A stretch of DNA of 64,000 nt from Manis javanica (Eukaryota; Chordata; Mammalia; Pholidota; Manidae): positions 183,904,351 to 183,968,350 of the forward strand of contig NC_133156.1 in the NCBI RefSeq assembly GCF_040802235.1, given 5' to 3'. Below the pieces are notes generated by a model. It was not told the DNA's origin. It did not search any database and saw only the letters and a program-made list of their open reading frames with translations. Of this stretch, positions 14,801-26,350 are shown piece after piece (positions within the stretch are counted from its first letter, which is position 1; the number at the start of each line of letters is the position of its first letter). Position numbers and translations under genes: made by a program.

Positions 14801-17800
14801 ATGTGGATTTGTTACAACATCCTAGAGTGAAATCTCAATGTGGTCAAGGCAGTTCAGAAGCAGTAAGAGTTGTGCAATGCATACCACAACTCAGGCCCAA
14901 TGCAAAAGTCAGGCCACCCCATCCCTGCCAATATAAGGAGCCTGGCCATTTGAAAAGTCGAAAACCCAAAAGAAACAACTATAGGGACCTGTAATCAACT
15001 AGAATATCCTGCCAGAAGAGACCTGATTGGAATGAATTCTCATGCCACACCAGATACCACTGAAATACTATTAGGCCAAATGAAAATAACAGCTTAGATC
15101 AGGCTGCTAAGTCCTCCCACAGAGCACACACAAAAATCTTTTGTCATGGAGTCAGAAGACTAGCAGAGGTACTCTCTCTAGACCAGCTACCATTCCAGAA
15201 AAACGAGTATCTACTATTAAAGGAGAAGCCAGAGACTTCTTTTTAAAGAGTCCATTCTAGCACCTGACTCCTGACCCACTGGCTGCAGCTTACACGCATT
15301 CACTCTCTCTCCATTTGCTGAAGGGCTTATTGAAAGGTACTTAAGCCAGAGAATTCCCAGCCAAGAGAAGGAAACAGGAGAATTATCATCAATAAAGGGC
15401 ATATAGTAACAACAAAAGATTAAAAGATTTCCTATATTCCAACAATAATTATTTGTAATTATAATGGGAAACAGTAGCAACTTAAAAATATATAAATCCA
15501 GGAATACCTTTTACAAAAAATGTGCAAGATTTACATGGCAACTACAAAACTTTACTCAGAGACAGACATCGGAACAAATGAAGACATACCCATATCTTGG
15601 ATAGAAAGATTTAACATATAAATATGAACTTTTTAAGGTTACTTTATATTGGAATGATTTAATTTTGAAAATCCCGAAAGAATTAGGGGGATAGGAAATT
15701 GATGGATTGACTATAAAATGTATCAGGAAAAAATAAACTAGTAAAAATAGCTAAGAACATGGTAAAATATAAAAAGGAGGAGGAGGGAAGGGCAGAGATT
15801 TGCTGTACCAGATCCTCAAGTACATGATAAAACCTCAATGATTAAAATAATGTGTACTGGCACAGGAAGAGCAGATGGATCAGTGTAAAGAACAAGTCTA
15901 GAAACAGGCCTAGCCATAAATAAGAATTTAGTATATGACAGAGGCAGCAACTTCAGTGAAAGAAAGATGATTCTTTAAAGGTAAATGATAAACGAGACAA
16001 TTGTGATACACAATGGGGCAATATCATTCATATATATACCTTTTATACTATATCATCTTTTTTTTTTCAAAATAAAAAGATAAACTACTCCTCAGCAGAA
16101 AATTGGGCAAAGCTTATTTTACAGGCAACACACACACACAGATATGAAAATTATTCAACTGTACTAGTAATATAAGAAATGGAAATTAAAACAAGTTATT
16201 ATTATTTTTTGCTTATCAAATTAATAAAGATCTTAAATTATAATATCAACTTATGAAGGTATAAGGGAAATACAGCTTATAACCTGCCTGGTGGGCAATT
16301 TAGCAGTCAACATCAAAACCTATAACAACGTGCATACCATTCATTCCACAACTGTTTATTTACCCTAAGGAAATAATGATGATGTTGGACAGAGATTTAT
16401 CTACATGGTAGTTTAAAGAAGCATTGTTTATATTAGCTAAATACTGAGAAGAATCTCAAGTAGGGGACTGGTCATATGAGTCATTGGCATATTCATATGA
16501 TTTAATACTGGGCATTCACTTAAAGAAATGATAGAAAAGGAGATTTAATGACATTGGAAAATGTTCATAATGTAGCTTGAAAAGGAGCAATATACAAACT
16601 ATTTACTATATGATCCCATGTTGATTTAAAAAATACAAAGTCTAGATGGCTATGAACTTGGCAGGAATGTCAGCAGTTGCTACTGTGGCAAGTTCTATCA
16701 TGGGGGATTTTTACATTTGTACTTCTCTGAACTTTCAATTTTCTGTACTAAGCTGTATTTTTAAAGTTTCTTTTTCCAAAAATAATTGGAAAGATATGTT
16801 TCAAAGTTACATTGGCTTCCTCTGGCTGCTAGAATTATAGATGATTTAATTTTTTAGTATGGCTTTCTATATTTCTCAAAATTTTCTATAAGGTTAGTTT
16901 TAAAAAAAGAAAAACACTGCACACTTGCTAAGGGTGTTTCCTTAGGAGGCAAGACCCACCAAACTAGTTACAATGCAGAGAAGCACAGGCCAAGTGACAA
17001 ATGCTAATATCTACAGTGATATTAAACTGAGGCCCCTGCCCCTGGGGCTTGGTCTTTACTGGGCTCTGTATTCCAGCCCCTAGAAATGGCATCACCAGTG
17101 TTCTATGAATGCCTTGTCTATTGAATGGAAAATACTGGCACCACCAACTCCCACCTCCACCACTCAAGAAGCCTTTTCATCTTCCCACTAATGCTAAGGT
17201 TATTAAAGTGGTAGTATTGAGTATAATATCTTCATAGGGGAGTCCTGATGAACACCCACTATTCAAAATTTCTAAAATGCCACAGAAAAGGTTTCAGTGT
17301 AAAAAAACTAACCCAAGTAAAATCACTCTGCGACATCTAGGAGAATAAAAATGCCCACCATGAGGAGTTTTTCCTAAGCTGTTTTTTTTTTTTTGAGAGC
17401 CATGTCAATCTTTTTCTGTGATGTTTTAAGGTAAAAAATGCTTTCTTTTGTAAGATTTGGCTACTAAAACCAGCAAGACTATAGAGCAGCTGTTCAACTG
17501 ACTTCAAATCCCTAAAATACTTAAGCATCCACACTAATAAAGAAGAGCCAACAACTTTACCCTCCTCCTGTGGGTGCAGCAACCAATGCTTGGTTGAATT
17601 AAGCAAATTTGAATCTTTACTTCCTTCTTGTCTGCTCACATGCTCTAGCCTAGAGAAAAAATTATCAAGATTTGAAAGACTAAACTCCAAAAAAGAAAGG
17701 ACAATAAGGAAACAAGATAACTAACCCTTGTACAAGCAGCAGCTGACTGGTTCTATGGAAGCAGCCTGAATTATAAGCAGCTTGCCCAGTGGTGAGTTCA

Positions 17801-20800
17801 AGTCCAGTTTTCTGGCATCTGCTGCCACAGCCTCCTGTGTGCACCTCCGTGTTAGTGCACAGTGTGTTCACTGAAGCTGTCTCTGCAGCTTGTCATATGA
17901 AATGCACTCCTCTAGCATGGGAACTGTGTGGACTTAACACCCTAGTATGAACTCATTTAATACCCAGTACTGAGCACAAGCTCTTGACATGCTGTAAGTG
18001 GAAAATAAACATCTCTGAACTGCTATGATAAAACTGACTTTCTCTGCCGTTCTTGTGCAGGTGAAAGGCAGAACCTTGCAGTAAGCCTCACAGCCCTTAC
18101 CTGAAGGGGTGAAACTTTAATAATAAAAATAAATGCCTAAGTAAAGGGTTAAAGGAGTGAAGGAGAACTAGACTTTCGGCAGAAGTAGTCCCAGTTTACC
18201 CAGTTCACCCCAAAGGTAGGAGGATAGGAGAGGATCTAAAGATGACAGAGAAGACACATGTGACTACCTTTCCACTGCAAGTGGTACTTTTGAGTTCCCA
18301 GTTCATGAGGTGTAGATCAGGCATAAATGCTCTGATTTAAAACACTGTTACAATCACAGAGAAAGTATAAGGAAGGAGACTGGGATGGGCAGAAAGAAGC
18401 CCATGTACCTTGAGATACTCAATGCCCCCCGGCCCCGAATGCATGCCATGCCACAGTGGGGCAATGCTGACTGTTCACCCTGTTCCAGCATTCTCCTTCC
18501 CAGTGGAGTCTGGGCTGCCCTTACCCTGACAGAACATGTCATTCAGATCCTGACTTTCAGAGTCAGGCTCCTTCTTCAAAGAGGGCTTGCATGAAAGACT
18601 CACATGTATTTACACAGCCATCATTACATATCTTGTTCATGCAGTGCACTGAGAAAGCCACTCAATCTGGATGGCTAGCCTGTGTTTCAAGTTGATGGGA
18701 GCCTGGAGACCAGAATAAGCCTTGTTCAGTGGTTCTCAGTCTTGGTAGCACATGAGAGTCACCTGGGGAGCTTTTAAAAAATACTAGAGCAGAGTCTCAA
18801 CCCAAACCAATTAAATCAGAATTGCTAGGGGTGAGATCTGGGCATTGTTTGTTTGTTTTCTTAAAGCTCCACAAAGAACAATCCATTTTTTTTTTTAGCA
18901 TGCTAAAACCCAGCAGTTATGTTTTCTAAAAAAGTCTTTCCTAGCGACAGAAGATTTGCTTTAAAATACACTCCATGGAGAAGGATGGTTTTGATTACAC
19001 AAGATTGGCAAAATGTTGGTAATTGTTGAAGCTGGGTGATGGACACATAGGAGTTGATTACATTTATCCACTATTTAAAAATCTCTATACTAAAAGGCTA
19101 TTTTATAAAACCAGCAGAAAATTTATTTTCTTTACCCCCAAATACAAGTATATATGTGTAATGTATTTAATATAAAAATATTTTTAAAAAGCATTAAAAG
19201 CTTTGCAAGTGATTCTAATGTACAACCAGAGTTGAGAACCACTAAGCAACACCTTTGAAGGAGGGGCAAACTTGACTTGGAAAAATAAAGATTTAAATAA
19301 GCAGCAAGAGGATATCTCGGTGAGAGAGTTCAACTCAGGTTCTGGCAGGATGGATTCCAGTGAGGGTGGCAGGCCTCCTCTATGGACCACCATCTCTGAT
19401 TTCTGCTGTGCATATATTTGCCTGAATTTTTGAGAATCTTTATGCACAAGTAAACTAAATACACATGCATGCGTGTATATATCTCTATGTGTATGTGATT
19501 GAAGACTGCACTGCTAATTATATTCAGTAGTCCGCAATTTTTTTAAAAACACTCTTGTGGCAATGCTGCCTATGACCTAAAATTTTGGACTGTGGAACAA
19601 TGACACAGAAAGGCCTTCCTCAGGAGGAACAGGCTGCAGGGGTGAGGGTGGGGGGTATGGTCTTGGGAGCTGGTGAGCCTTCCATCTACATAAGTGATTT
19701 ATGGGCAGGGCTACTTAGAGGGCCCTGAGTGAACTCCTAACTCAGGTGCTCCTCGTGGGAGGCATCAAGGAGAGCAACAAAGTCTCAGCCTAACAAAGAC
19801 AGATTGCATCGAAACGCCCCTCATACCACCCCCAAGCCCCCAACTCACCTATTCTTCTCCATTTCATTGTGAGTTGATCTGAAGAGGGAATAAGAAAATA
19901 GTAAGATTATTCTGGTTTTAAAGGACTACTTCAACACCAACACAATTGCTTTAGTTTCTTTCTCTCTGAAGTTGGTAGGAGAGAAGACAGGGAGAAAAAC
20001 CTCAGTGGGCTCTACTAAAGACATTAGTTCCTTTCTGGTTTTAGATACATGTAAACCCCTGAAATAGAGTTCATGGAGAAGTGACAAACTAAGAGGCATG
20101 CAATCCCTAGTGGAAAAGTTATCAACTTTAAGAAAGGAAATAAAAGGAGCCTATTTATACAATGAGGAAAACAGTCATGCAATGCAATGTGAATTGGGGT
20201 TACAATACCATGAAGCTTTCTTTAGGCTGAGGGTAGAAAGCCTCCCACCCCAGCCCTGCGGTGTTCTAGGTGTAGGATACACACCAACTTTTTATGCTAA
20301 GTTGCTGACAATAGGATACAGTTTTAAACAGATAAAAATACCTCTTCCCTCAATCTTTCTATTCCCTAAACTCACTATTTTATTATGTACAACCTCCTGA
20401 AATCCACTACTGTTGAATAGCTACCAAATGATTTTAGGAAGGGGCTTCCAAAGTACAACTCATAGGGAAGAGGATAGACTAGGTAAAACAGCAGTTAGGA
20501 TGAAATCTGAAGTCTAGCTTTGCCACTGACTGGTACTATAGGAGAAATAAAATTCTTTACCACCCAGTCCTTGGTTATCCTTTCTGTAAAATGGGAACAA
20601 AAATTATTGCCAATTATCTACTGTACAAGCATGCATCTATGAGGTAGCAACTGTTAAAAGTGATTAGTGAGCCTTGGATAAAAGCTGTGGTAGATGTGAA
20701 ATCATATTATTAGTGTGTTTGTAGCTGACCTTGAATATAAGGTCTGGTCTAAGAACCCATGGACACGTTTCCACAAAAGTTACAAAAAGTCAATGTGGCC

Positions 20801-23800
20801 GCTTCAGTGTCCTCACACAACTCCTCCCCGACAAGTTATAAATAAACTTGAGGAAATTCCCAGGGTTATACAGGAGCTGAATCTTGACCTTTCTTATGGT
20901 AATTCTCTGGAATCTAACTGGTTCAGGAGATTATGCCTTTGCTCAGGTCATGAATACTCTGGGGCCATAATGAGAACCTTCCTGGACCTAGAAGAGAGAG
21001 TCTCATAGTCATCATGGAGGAACATGACTTCCATGAATGCTCAGCCACTCATTTACATCAGGGGAGCACCATCACCTACGTGTGTGTGTGTGTGTGTGAT
21101 GGGAGATTTCCTTCTCTTCTACAAAGCTCTTGAGCTACCAATTTTTATTCACAAGGAAGAACAAGAAAGTAATGGCAGCATTTTAAGTTTTAGAATATCT
21201 GTTTTCTAGATAAAGGATATGTAGACCTTAAAATTGGTTACCTTAAAACCTTTAAATTGATGTATTTGGTTATCCCTCAGCCCTCTTCAGTTACATTTTC
21301 TGAAAATTTACTTCCTGCAATGGCCAGCAACGAATCAGTTAACAAGAACCAGGCCTGCATTGCAAACCTTTGGCTTTAAAGCACGTGGCATTTTAGTTTT
21401 AACAGAGAATAACAAGTTCAAAGTCTGACAGATTTTTTAAATTCATTGAAAGTATATGACAACAGCTGGTCAGGATTTCCCTGCTTAATCGTTGACAAGG
21501 GCCATCCTTGGGAGGTGGTGGAAGAGAGGATAGGTATTTGAAAAGAACATGGTCTCTGATTGTAGAAAATAACAGCACACAGGACATTGTTACAAAAACT
21601 TCTGGATTCTTTGAAGATACATATGAAAAATTCTGAATCCCCAAAAGAAGCTTTTTAACAAGTTCCATAGGAAATGGCTTCCAAACTTTGAACAGAATTT
21701 TAGGAACTATAGATTTTATCTGATTACTTAAAAGGGCTGAACACATTGTGATTTTTCCAATTGCTAGGGCATTACTGAAGTACATTCAGTTTACTGAAAC
21801 TGAGTCTGCTTTAATAAAAAGTAGGCTTTTCAAAAAATGATAAAAGATTGACAGCCAACTCTGTTGATAGGTAAACCATATATTTTTCATTAAAGCATTT
21901 TATAAGAAAACATAGATACCTTGTGTCAAAATTATTTTCCATGTGATTATTGAAAAGATTTGGTAACTCTAGAATCACCGTTAAAGATTCAGTGTCACCA
22001 TCTAAAAAATATACTCTTAACATTAAGGTAACTAAGGCAAACTATAGAGTATCTGAGAAAAGGAAAAGTCTTTGGGTTCAAAAAGACTCCCTATGTGAGG
22101 TCAGCTATATAGCTACTGTCTAATGAAAGAACTAGGTGGCAAGTCCTGAACTTCCACTTTCACAAGTGCCAAAGCCTGCTTTACCAACTTAACAAAACAT
22201 ACACTTAAAAACTCTGGATTTCAATTCTAAGTATTTACTAACCGATTTTAAAAATCAGTAGGAAAGAAAAAAAGATTCCATCTCTCTGTTTTCTAGTAGT
22301 TTTCTGGATGATTCCAAAACAATCAACAGTCACATTTTCATTTGTTTTTGTTGTTTTTTTTAAACTAGAGAAACTTGATTAAGATCTGCACTTTCACTTC
22401 CCAGGAAGTTTACTATGTGACTTTTTTTTAAATGTCCAAGGAAAAGTAGCCCCCTGATTCTACAAAGAGGACAGCATTTCAATCTGAATTAACAAGAATA
22501 AACTGTTACCCACTGGTTATGTAAACCAGCAGTAATCTCTCCACAGTCCTCACCTCAGTTCAAAATCCTGACCATACATGACCTTGGATGTAAGTCTAAT
22601 TCAAATCAAGGGGTCAAACTGCCTTCTCTGGGGAGATCTCTCACTGCCCAGGTACGGGTCATTCCAAACAGCTCATGAAGGAAATGATCACATTTACAAA
22701 ACAACCTGCTCTTGCTTCATCTGTTTGCTTGGTGCCATCTCCAGGTTTAACCATGGTCTCTCAGAGATCCCTGCACCACTGAAGATGTTACAATAATATA
22801 CTATTAGTTCAGAACATGGACAACAGGATAGCCTCCTGTCTCTAACCATGGAAAGCAAACCAAACCCATGAACAGAAGTAACACAGCTTTTCCAAAAATC
22901 AGCCATTTTTCAGAAGTAATGTTGGATATTAAAGAGAAGATAATCTTTTCTTGGCTTGAAACGCTCAACTATTATTTTTCCTTACTAATCACCTTTTGGA
23001 ACCAAGCTGGTTCTCTTCAACATCCCCTTTTTTCCTCTTCCCACAACTGAACATCCCCCCACCAACTTTCCTGTGAAACTTGGGAAAAAATAAAGTGCCA
23101 AGGATAAAGTTTTGACTATTAATGTGTACAATTCCCTACAAACCATGAGGAGACAAGAATAAAAGCAACAAATGGACTACATTTTTCCAGAAAAGTAAAC
23201 CAAACCTTTTCAAAGTTCTTGTATATAAAACTTTAAAAACCAATATTGTAACAAAACACAACACAGCTAAATTATTTTATACCATTGCATAATACAAGTG
23301 ATTATTCATATCTTTCTTAAAGGCCTTAGTACCCATGCACACTTACTGGCTACCACCTTCAGGTTAATGCTAAAGATGGGAGAGGCAAAACCACCAGGTA
23401 GTTAATTACCAGGTTCATCCTTCACGTGCCTTCCATGCCTTCCTATTCAAGAGGTACTCACATCCTGTGGTTTTACCAACACTAAGGACAATGGGGTGAA
23501 TCAAGGACAGAAGTGGCAGCAAGAACAAGTTGAGTTTTAGGCTCAAGTGGGAACCTTCTGGCTTTTAGTGGTCTGTATTGTGCCACAAAGCTGAACAGAT
23601 AATAGTTATATGCAGGGAGTTATTCATGAGGATGGGAGAGGGATAAGGATTCTAAATCAGTGATGAAAATATCAGTGATTTTAATTTATTGGAATGAAAG
23701 GTATAATTCAAAAAGATCTCATAAAACAGGCTTCCTAGTTAACTTATTTTAAGGGAAAAAAGGGGCAATAGCATTAATGGGGTACTTACATGTACCAGGG

Positions 23801-25413
23801 ACTATGTTCACGGCTTTAATATGTGATTTCATTGACCATGAACCAAATACTTTCCAGTGAGATTCAGAGATTTAAAAAACTATGAGGCTAACATAAAAAG
23901 GTGGTGGTATACTAGTATATTAATGTTATATTAATGTTATATACTCTTCTATCACCAAAAAGGTAGGTTTTAACCTTAATCATTCCTCTTTGCCATTATA
24001 CACAGATGTGAAAAATTATCAGATAAACCACTGAATTTGTATGTCAATATGAAATCCTACCACCTATGTCAAGTCAGATACTGTAACATTTATAAAATCT
24101 TCACTATGAAAAATCAAGAGAAATAATGTCCAGCTTTTTCAATATATAGAATACAAAACCTTTCAATTATAGAAAAAGAATCTGCAACTTTTGAAGGCAA
24201 AATATTGTCAGTGTTGCTGATCTCACTGGAAGTTTTCATAGAGTTTTGTTTCAAAAGGGAAGAAAACCACAATTAAATTTTTTAGAAAGTTGATAAAGAA
24301 ATATCAAACATTTCCATTTCTCTCTTTTCTTCAGTTCCCTAACCCCAAACAGAAGGGCTGCTTCCTTAAATGGCTTAAGACCATGTATACATTACTGAAT
24401 CATTTAATTTACAGGGTTATAATCACAACAGGCAACTTCCATTCTGCAGTTGGTGTCATTTTCAGTATAATCTAAAAGAGAAAGAGAAATATTTACCAAA
24501 TTACCTGCTACTGCTGTTATTCTTCTTGGGTTTGTTCCTCCGTTTTAAGGCATCTCTGTCCTTGTTATTGTATGGTAACATGGAGGCATAACCATGCTCA
24601 GCTTCTAGAAAACCGGAGGATCCAGTTAATGAATGAGCCCAAAACTCTCAATACTCTTTCCCCTACACAGTATTTCCTTTTCAAAAGGTACTTACTTTTC
24701 ATTAAAAGAATAATGTGAAAATAAACGGAGCAAAGTGGAATTCTTAGAACAATAATTGTTTTTTTAATTGTGCGAACACCCTCTGTACGGAGCAGGTGTA
24801 AGGAGCATTCTAGTTGCTCATTGTTGAGAAAGACACGTAAGTCGCCAAGCTCATGGAGCCTGGGTTTCCCGTTGGCAACGTCCAGCAGGTTGGTGTGTGT
24901 TAAGTGGGACCAGCTTCAGGCGAAGATGCTGGGCAAACACCGGGAGTCAGGGTCGGGGGTTGCGGAGCCGTACAGGAGAGGCGCTGCTCCTCCAGCAGGT
25001 CCACGTAGGGGCCGGCCGGGGCAAGCCCCGCTGAGGTAAACCAAGAGCCTGGCTGAGCGGTCCCCGGGCACCCCACTAGCCACGGGGTGAAGGGAAGAAG
25101 GTGTCGCGCTTGGGACCTCGGGGGGAAGCGGCCCCTTTGCCACCCTCATTCTTTGCCTTTGGGGCAGCGGCAGCCTCCCAGCGGACCGCGCGTGGAGAGA
25201 ACTGGAGGGGTTGGGAGCGCTCGCGGTCGCCCTCTCCGAGCCTCCAACCACCCCCAGAGTGGTTGGGCGCCCCGACCCGCGGCCAGGACCCTCAGAGCCC
25301 TGGCCGGGTCTCGGCCCGAACCCCTCCCGTCCCCGTGCACCTCTCTCCCGCCGCTCCAGGTAATCGGCCGCCTCCAGCAGCATCTGGATGTTCATCCGAA
25401 CCGCCGCCGCCAT
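5597..25413 (-). CDS. MXD1: MXD1, MAX dimerization protein 1 (six coding exons)
   Basis: MXD1 (MAD1) is a nuclear bHLH-zipper protein. It pairs with MAX, binds CACGTG E-boxes and recruits SIN3-HDAC to repress MYC targets during differentiation. Coding exons on the minus strand are 25413-25341, 24604-24505, 19878-19849, 7807-7693, 6218-6059 and 5784-5597. All introns are GT-AG and the phases add up to 666 nt, that is 221 codons plus stop, the human length. Domains in order: the SIN3-interaction helix (residues about 6-23), a basic patch KRRNK, the basic-HLH region (about 57-106), the zipper (about 107-135, KLEDCD onward), Ser145 in RIRTDS (the known RSK/S6K site), an acidic EEIDVDVES stretch, and a C-terminal KRIKLQD tail ending CLGL. 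No frameshift or stop was found. Identification rests on the whole protein and the exon structure. Confidence 0.97.
5798..5864 (+). repeat. (GA)n microsatellite at the MXD1 exon 6 acceptor
   Basis: An uninterrupted run of about 33 GA units. On the MXD1 strand it is (TC)n starting 14 bases upstream of exon 6, so it forms the polypyrimidine tract of the 274-bp intron 5. Confidence 0.97.
6059..6218 (-). CDS. MXD1: MXD1 coding exon 5
   Basis: A 160-nt exon encodes the leucine zipper ([19 protein letters not shown] and onward) and the serine-rich region with Ser145. The acceptor is TTGCAG and the donor is AGGG|GTGAG. It ends one base into the next codon. Confidence 0.95.
6219..7692 (-). other. 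MXD1 intron 4, no repeat recognised except an ancient-repeat stretch
   Basis: The right half (about 7020-7400, with text such as 'gtggagtctacactcaaac') resembles an old interspersed repeat also seen near 29.2 kb. A 92-codon sense-strand open frame with a real ATG lies at 6346-6624. It has a basic, charged C-terminal part ([19 protein letters not shown]) that I cannot assign. It may be chance or the remnant of an old insertion. Confidence 0.5.
7693..7807 (-). CDS. MXD1: MXD1 coding exon 4
   Basis: A 115-nt exon encodes [19 protein letters not shown], then the loop ESSRHTTLS and helix 2 [10 protein letters not shown]. It completes the helix-loop-helix. The acceptor is CATAG, the donor is AAAG|GTAAGT, and it ends in phase 0 at codon 106. 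Confidence 0.95.
8215..8560 (+). mobile_element. Old L1 3' ORF2/UTR fragment
   Basis: The wording around 'cattacagctttatttacaa' and 'tgaagaacaaggcatcac' matches the L1M-type ORF2 end and 3' UTR. It is 5'-truncated and diverged, with no intact frame. Confidence 0.6.
9090..9260 (+). repeat. L2-type repeat fragment
   Basis: 'gcttaataaatgtttgctga' followed by 'agcttctcgaggacagagtc' is typical of L2 3' ends. It is strongly diverged. Confidence 0.5.
11370..11480 (+). repeat. MIR fragment
   Basis: 'gtgtgaccttgagcgagtta' followed by 'acttaactctgtgt' matches the MIR core. Confidence 0.6.
12262..12560 (+). mobile_element. Old L1 ORF2 fragment
   Basis: Text including 'taacataattccaagaaaaa' and 'gtatcagatactgaattgca' corresponds to the L1 ORF2 region just upstream of the 3' end. 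Frames are broken. Confidence 0.6.
15560..16960 (+). mobile_element. Old L1 (ORF2 3' part and 3' UTR)
   Basis: A long diverged L1M-type stretch. It includes an ORF2 segment ('ggcacaggaagagcagatgg') and the typical 3' region with 'ggaaataatgatgatgttgg', ending near 'gaactttcaattttctgta'. No open frame remains. Confidence 0.65.
18727..19248 (+). mobile_element. MER5A element split by an L1 3' end
   Basis: The left terminus 'cagtggttctcag' begins at 18727 and the right terminus 'tgagaaccact' ends near 19245, as in the hAT-Charlie element MER5A. The middle (about 18870-19190) is an L1 3' UTR fragment ('attgttgaagctgggtgatg'). It is flanked by near-duplicate host text ('ttaaagct' and 'ttaaaagct'), so the L1 landed inside the MER5A. 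Confidence 0.7.
19849..19878 (-). CDS. MXD1: MXD1 coding exon 3 (30-nt microexon)
   Basis: A 30-nt exon encodes STHNEMEKN and split codons on both sides. This is the heart of the DNA-contacting basic region (H, E and R residues). The acceptor is CTTCAG and the donor is TAG|GTGAG. It is too short for ORF finders and was placed by phase and by the known protein. Confidence 0.92.
19879..24504 (-). other. MXD1 intron 2
   Basis: It contains MIR-like fragments near 20505-20650 ('cctttctgtaaaatgggaac') and 23780-23850, and a short (TG)n at about 21080-21099. The rest is AT-rich unique-looking sequence with no supportable exon or RNA gene. Confidence 0.6.
24505..24604 (-). CDS. MXD1: MXD1 coding exon 2
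   Basis: This 100-nt exon lies between a TTCTAG acceptor and a CAG|GTAA donor. It encodes [13 protein letters not shown] and the basic [11 protein letters not shown] linker that precedes the DNA-binding basic region, ending in a KKNNSSS run. Confidence 0.94.
24605..25340 (-). other. MXD1 intron 1
   Basis: A 736-bp intron between exons 1 and 2. The half next to exon 1 (about 24920-25340) is GC- and CpG-rich and belongs to the promoter CpG island. The rest is ordinary. Confidence 0.8.
25341..25413 (-). CDS. MXD1: MXD1 coding exon 1
   Basis: It starts at an ATG (CAT at 25411-25413 on the plus strand) inside the CpG island and encodes 24 residues plus one base. These include [18 protein letters not shown], the amphipathic SIN3-interaction helix. 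The donor is AG|GTGCAC at 25340. Confidence 0.95.
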
Positions 25414-25471
25414 TCTGCACCGGGGGCCGGAGCCACGGGACCAACCCCCACTGCTCACAGGCTCACGAGCT

Positions 25472-25494
25472 CGCCGCCGCCGCCGCCGCCGCCG
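25472..25494 (+). repeat. (GCC)n/GGC repeat in the MXD1 5' leader
   Basis: About seven to eight CCG units on the plus strand read as GGC on the MXD1 transcript, some 60-80 nt upstream of the start codon. It probably lies in the 5' UTR. Confidence 0.8.
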
Positions 25495-25723
25495 GACACC
25501 CTCGCCCCGCTGTGGACCCCGTAGAACAGGGTTGAGAGAGCTTCTCCGGCGACCACGCTCGCAAGAAGAGGGGGAAGGGGCCGGTGAGCTGGGCACCACA
25601 CACACAGTGACAGAACCCGGAGAAAAGCAGCAGCCGCCACCGTCGCGCAGTGTTTATCCCCGACTCACCATCCCCCCGCCCCCAGCCCCTTCTCTTGACA
25701 GGCCCTCTTCGGCTGCGTTCCTC

Positions 25724-26000
25724 ATTGGGTACCCCAAAGAATGCCCAGCCCCTGAGCTTGTCCGATTGGGAAAGGGCATCAGGGCCCCGCCCCTTAGAGT
25801 CCGCTCCTCTCCCTGGTTGGTCACACTTGACAAGACCCGGGCTCCGCCCCCTCTTTCCAATTGGTGACAGTGCTAGCAACTCCGCCTCGTACTCCTTCCC
25901 TATTTTCCATTGGGTCTATAACAACAACCAGGCCCCTTCTGCTTTGTTCCCATTGGCCAAGAGCTACAGAACGCAAGCCACTTTGCCTGTTTCCCATTGG
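25724..26000 (-). promoter_or_regulatory. Array of seven CCAAT-type boxes (NF-Y sites)
   Basis: ATTGG (CCAAT on the MXD1 strand) occurs at 25724, 25765, 25860, 25909, 25952 and 25996, with a GTTGG variant at 25816. Spacings are 41, 51, 44, 49, 43 and 44 bp. Another ATTGG lies at 26109. GC-rich blocks sit between several of the boxes. Binding by NF-Y is inferred from the motif. Confidence 0.75.
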
Positions 26001-26029
26001 TGAAGCCTTCTGAAACCTCCCAGCTACGA

Positions 26030-26037
26030 TGACGTCA
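26030..26037. promoter_or_regulatory. Palindromic CRE (TGACGTCA)
   Basis: A perfect 8-bp cAMP response element lies just upstream of the CCAAT array. It is a CREB/ATF site by motif. Confidence 0.75.
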
Positions 26038-26350
26038 CCTTTCTCCAGACCCAGAGAGCCCTGAGTGGCTGGTGATCCCCGGGCCGGGTACTCCTCCCTG
26101 GATCTGGCATTGGCTGCCGGGGCTGAGGGAGTCGAGCAGCGCTGATTCACCGGCGGCCGCGGAACTCGGCTCCACCCTGCCCCGCCTGGGACCTGTTGCC
26201 AGGACCTGTCCCCGGGGAAAAGTTGCGGGGCCCTGCTGGGCGCCTCTGAAGTGGAAGGCTGTTACCGCGCATTGCCTGGGAGCTCTGCCCCACTCGGTTT
26301 CGGAACCAGAGTCCTCGGTCTGGCGGCCGCGGCCCATAGGTTCCAGGCTT

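Larger units (their letters stand above)
7808..19848 (-). other. MXD1 intron 3 with old L1, L2 and MIR fragments
   Basis: A 12-kb intron. Its recognisable contents (L1 pieces near 8.2, 12.3 and 15.6-17.0 kb, L2 near 9.1 kb, MIR near 11.4 kb and a nested MER5A/L1 at 18.7-19.25 kb) are listed separately. The stretches about 9.8-11.3, 12.6-15.5 and 17.0-18.7 kb show no exon, RNA gene or clear repeat to me. Confidence 0.7.
24920..26350 (-). promoter_or_regulatory. MXD1: CpG island and promoter of MXD1
   Basis: Dense CpG surrounds exon 1, with GC boxes ('ccccgcccc' near 25785, 'ctccgccccct' near 25842), several CCAAT boxes and a consensus CRE upstream. Transcription start is probably between about 25.5 and 25.65 kb, inferred from the CCAAT array lying just upstream. 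Overlapping open frames here are by-products of GC content. Confidence 0.75.

Noticed and set aside
17337-17690. 117-codon minus-strand frame in MXD1 intron 3
   Set aside because: No recognisable domain, an A-rich low-complexity part and no splice or expression evidence.
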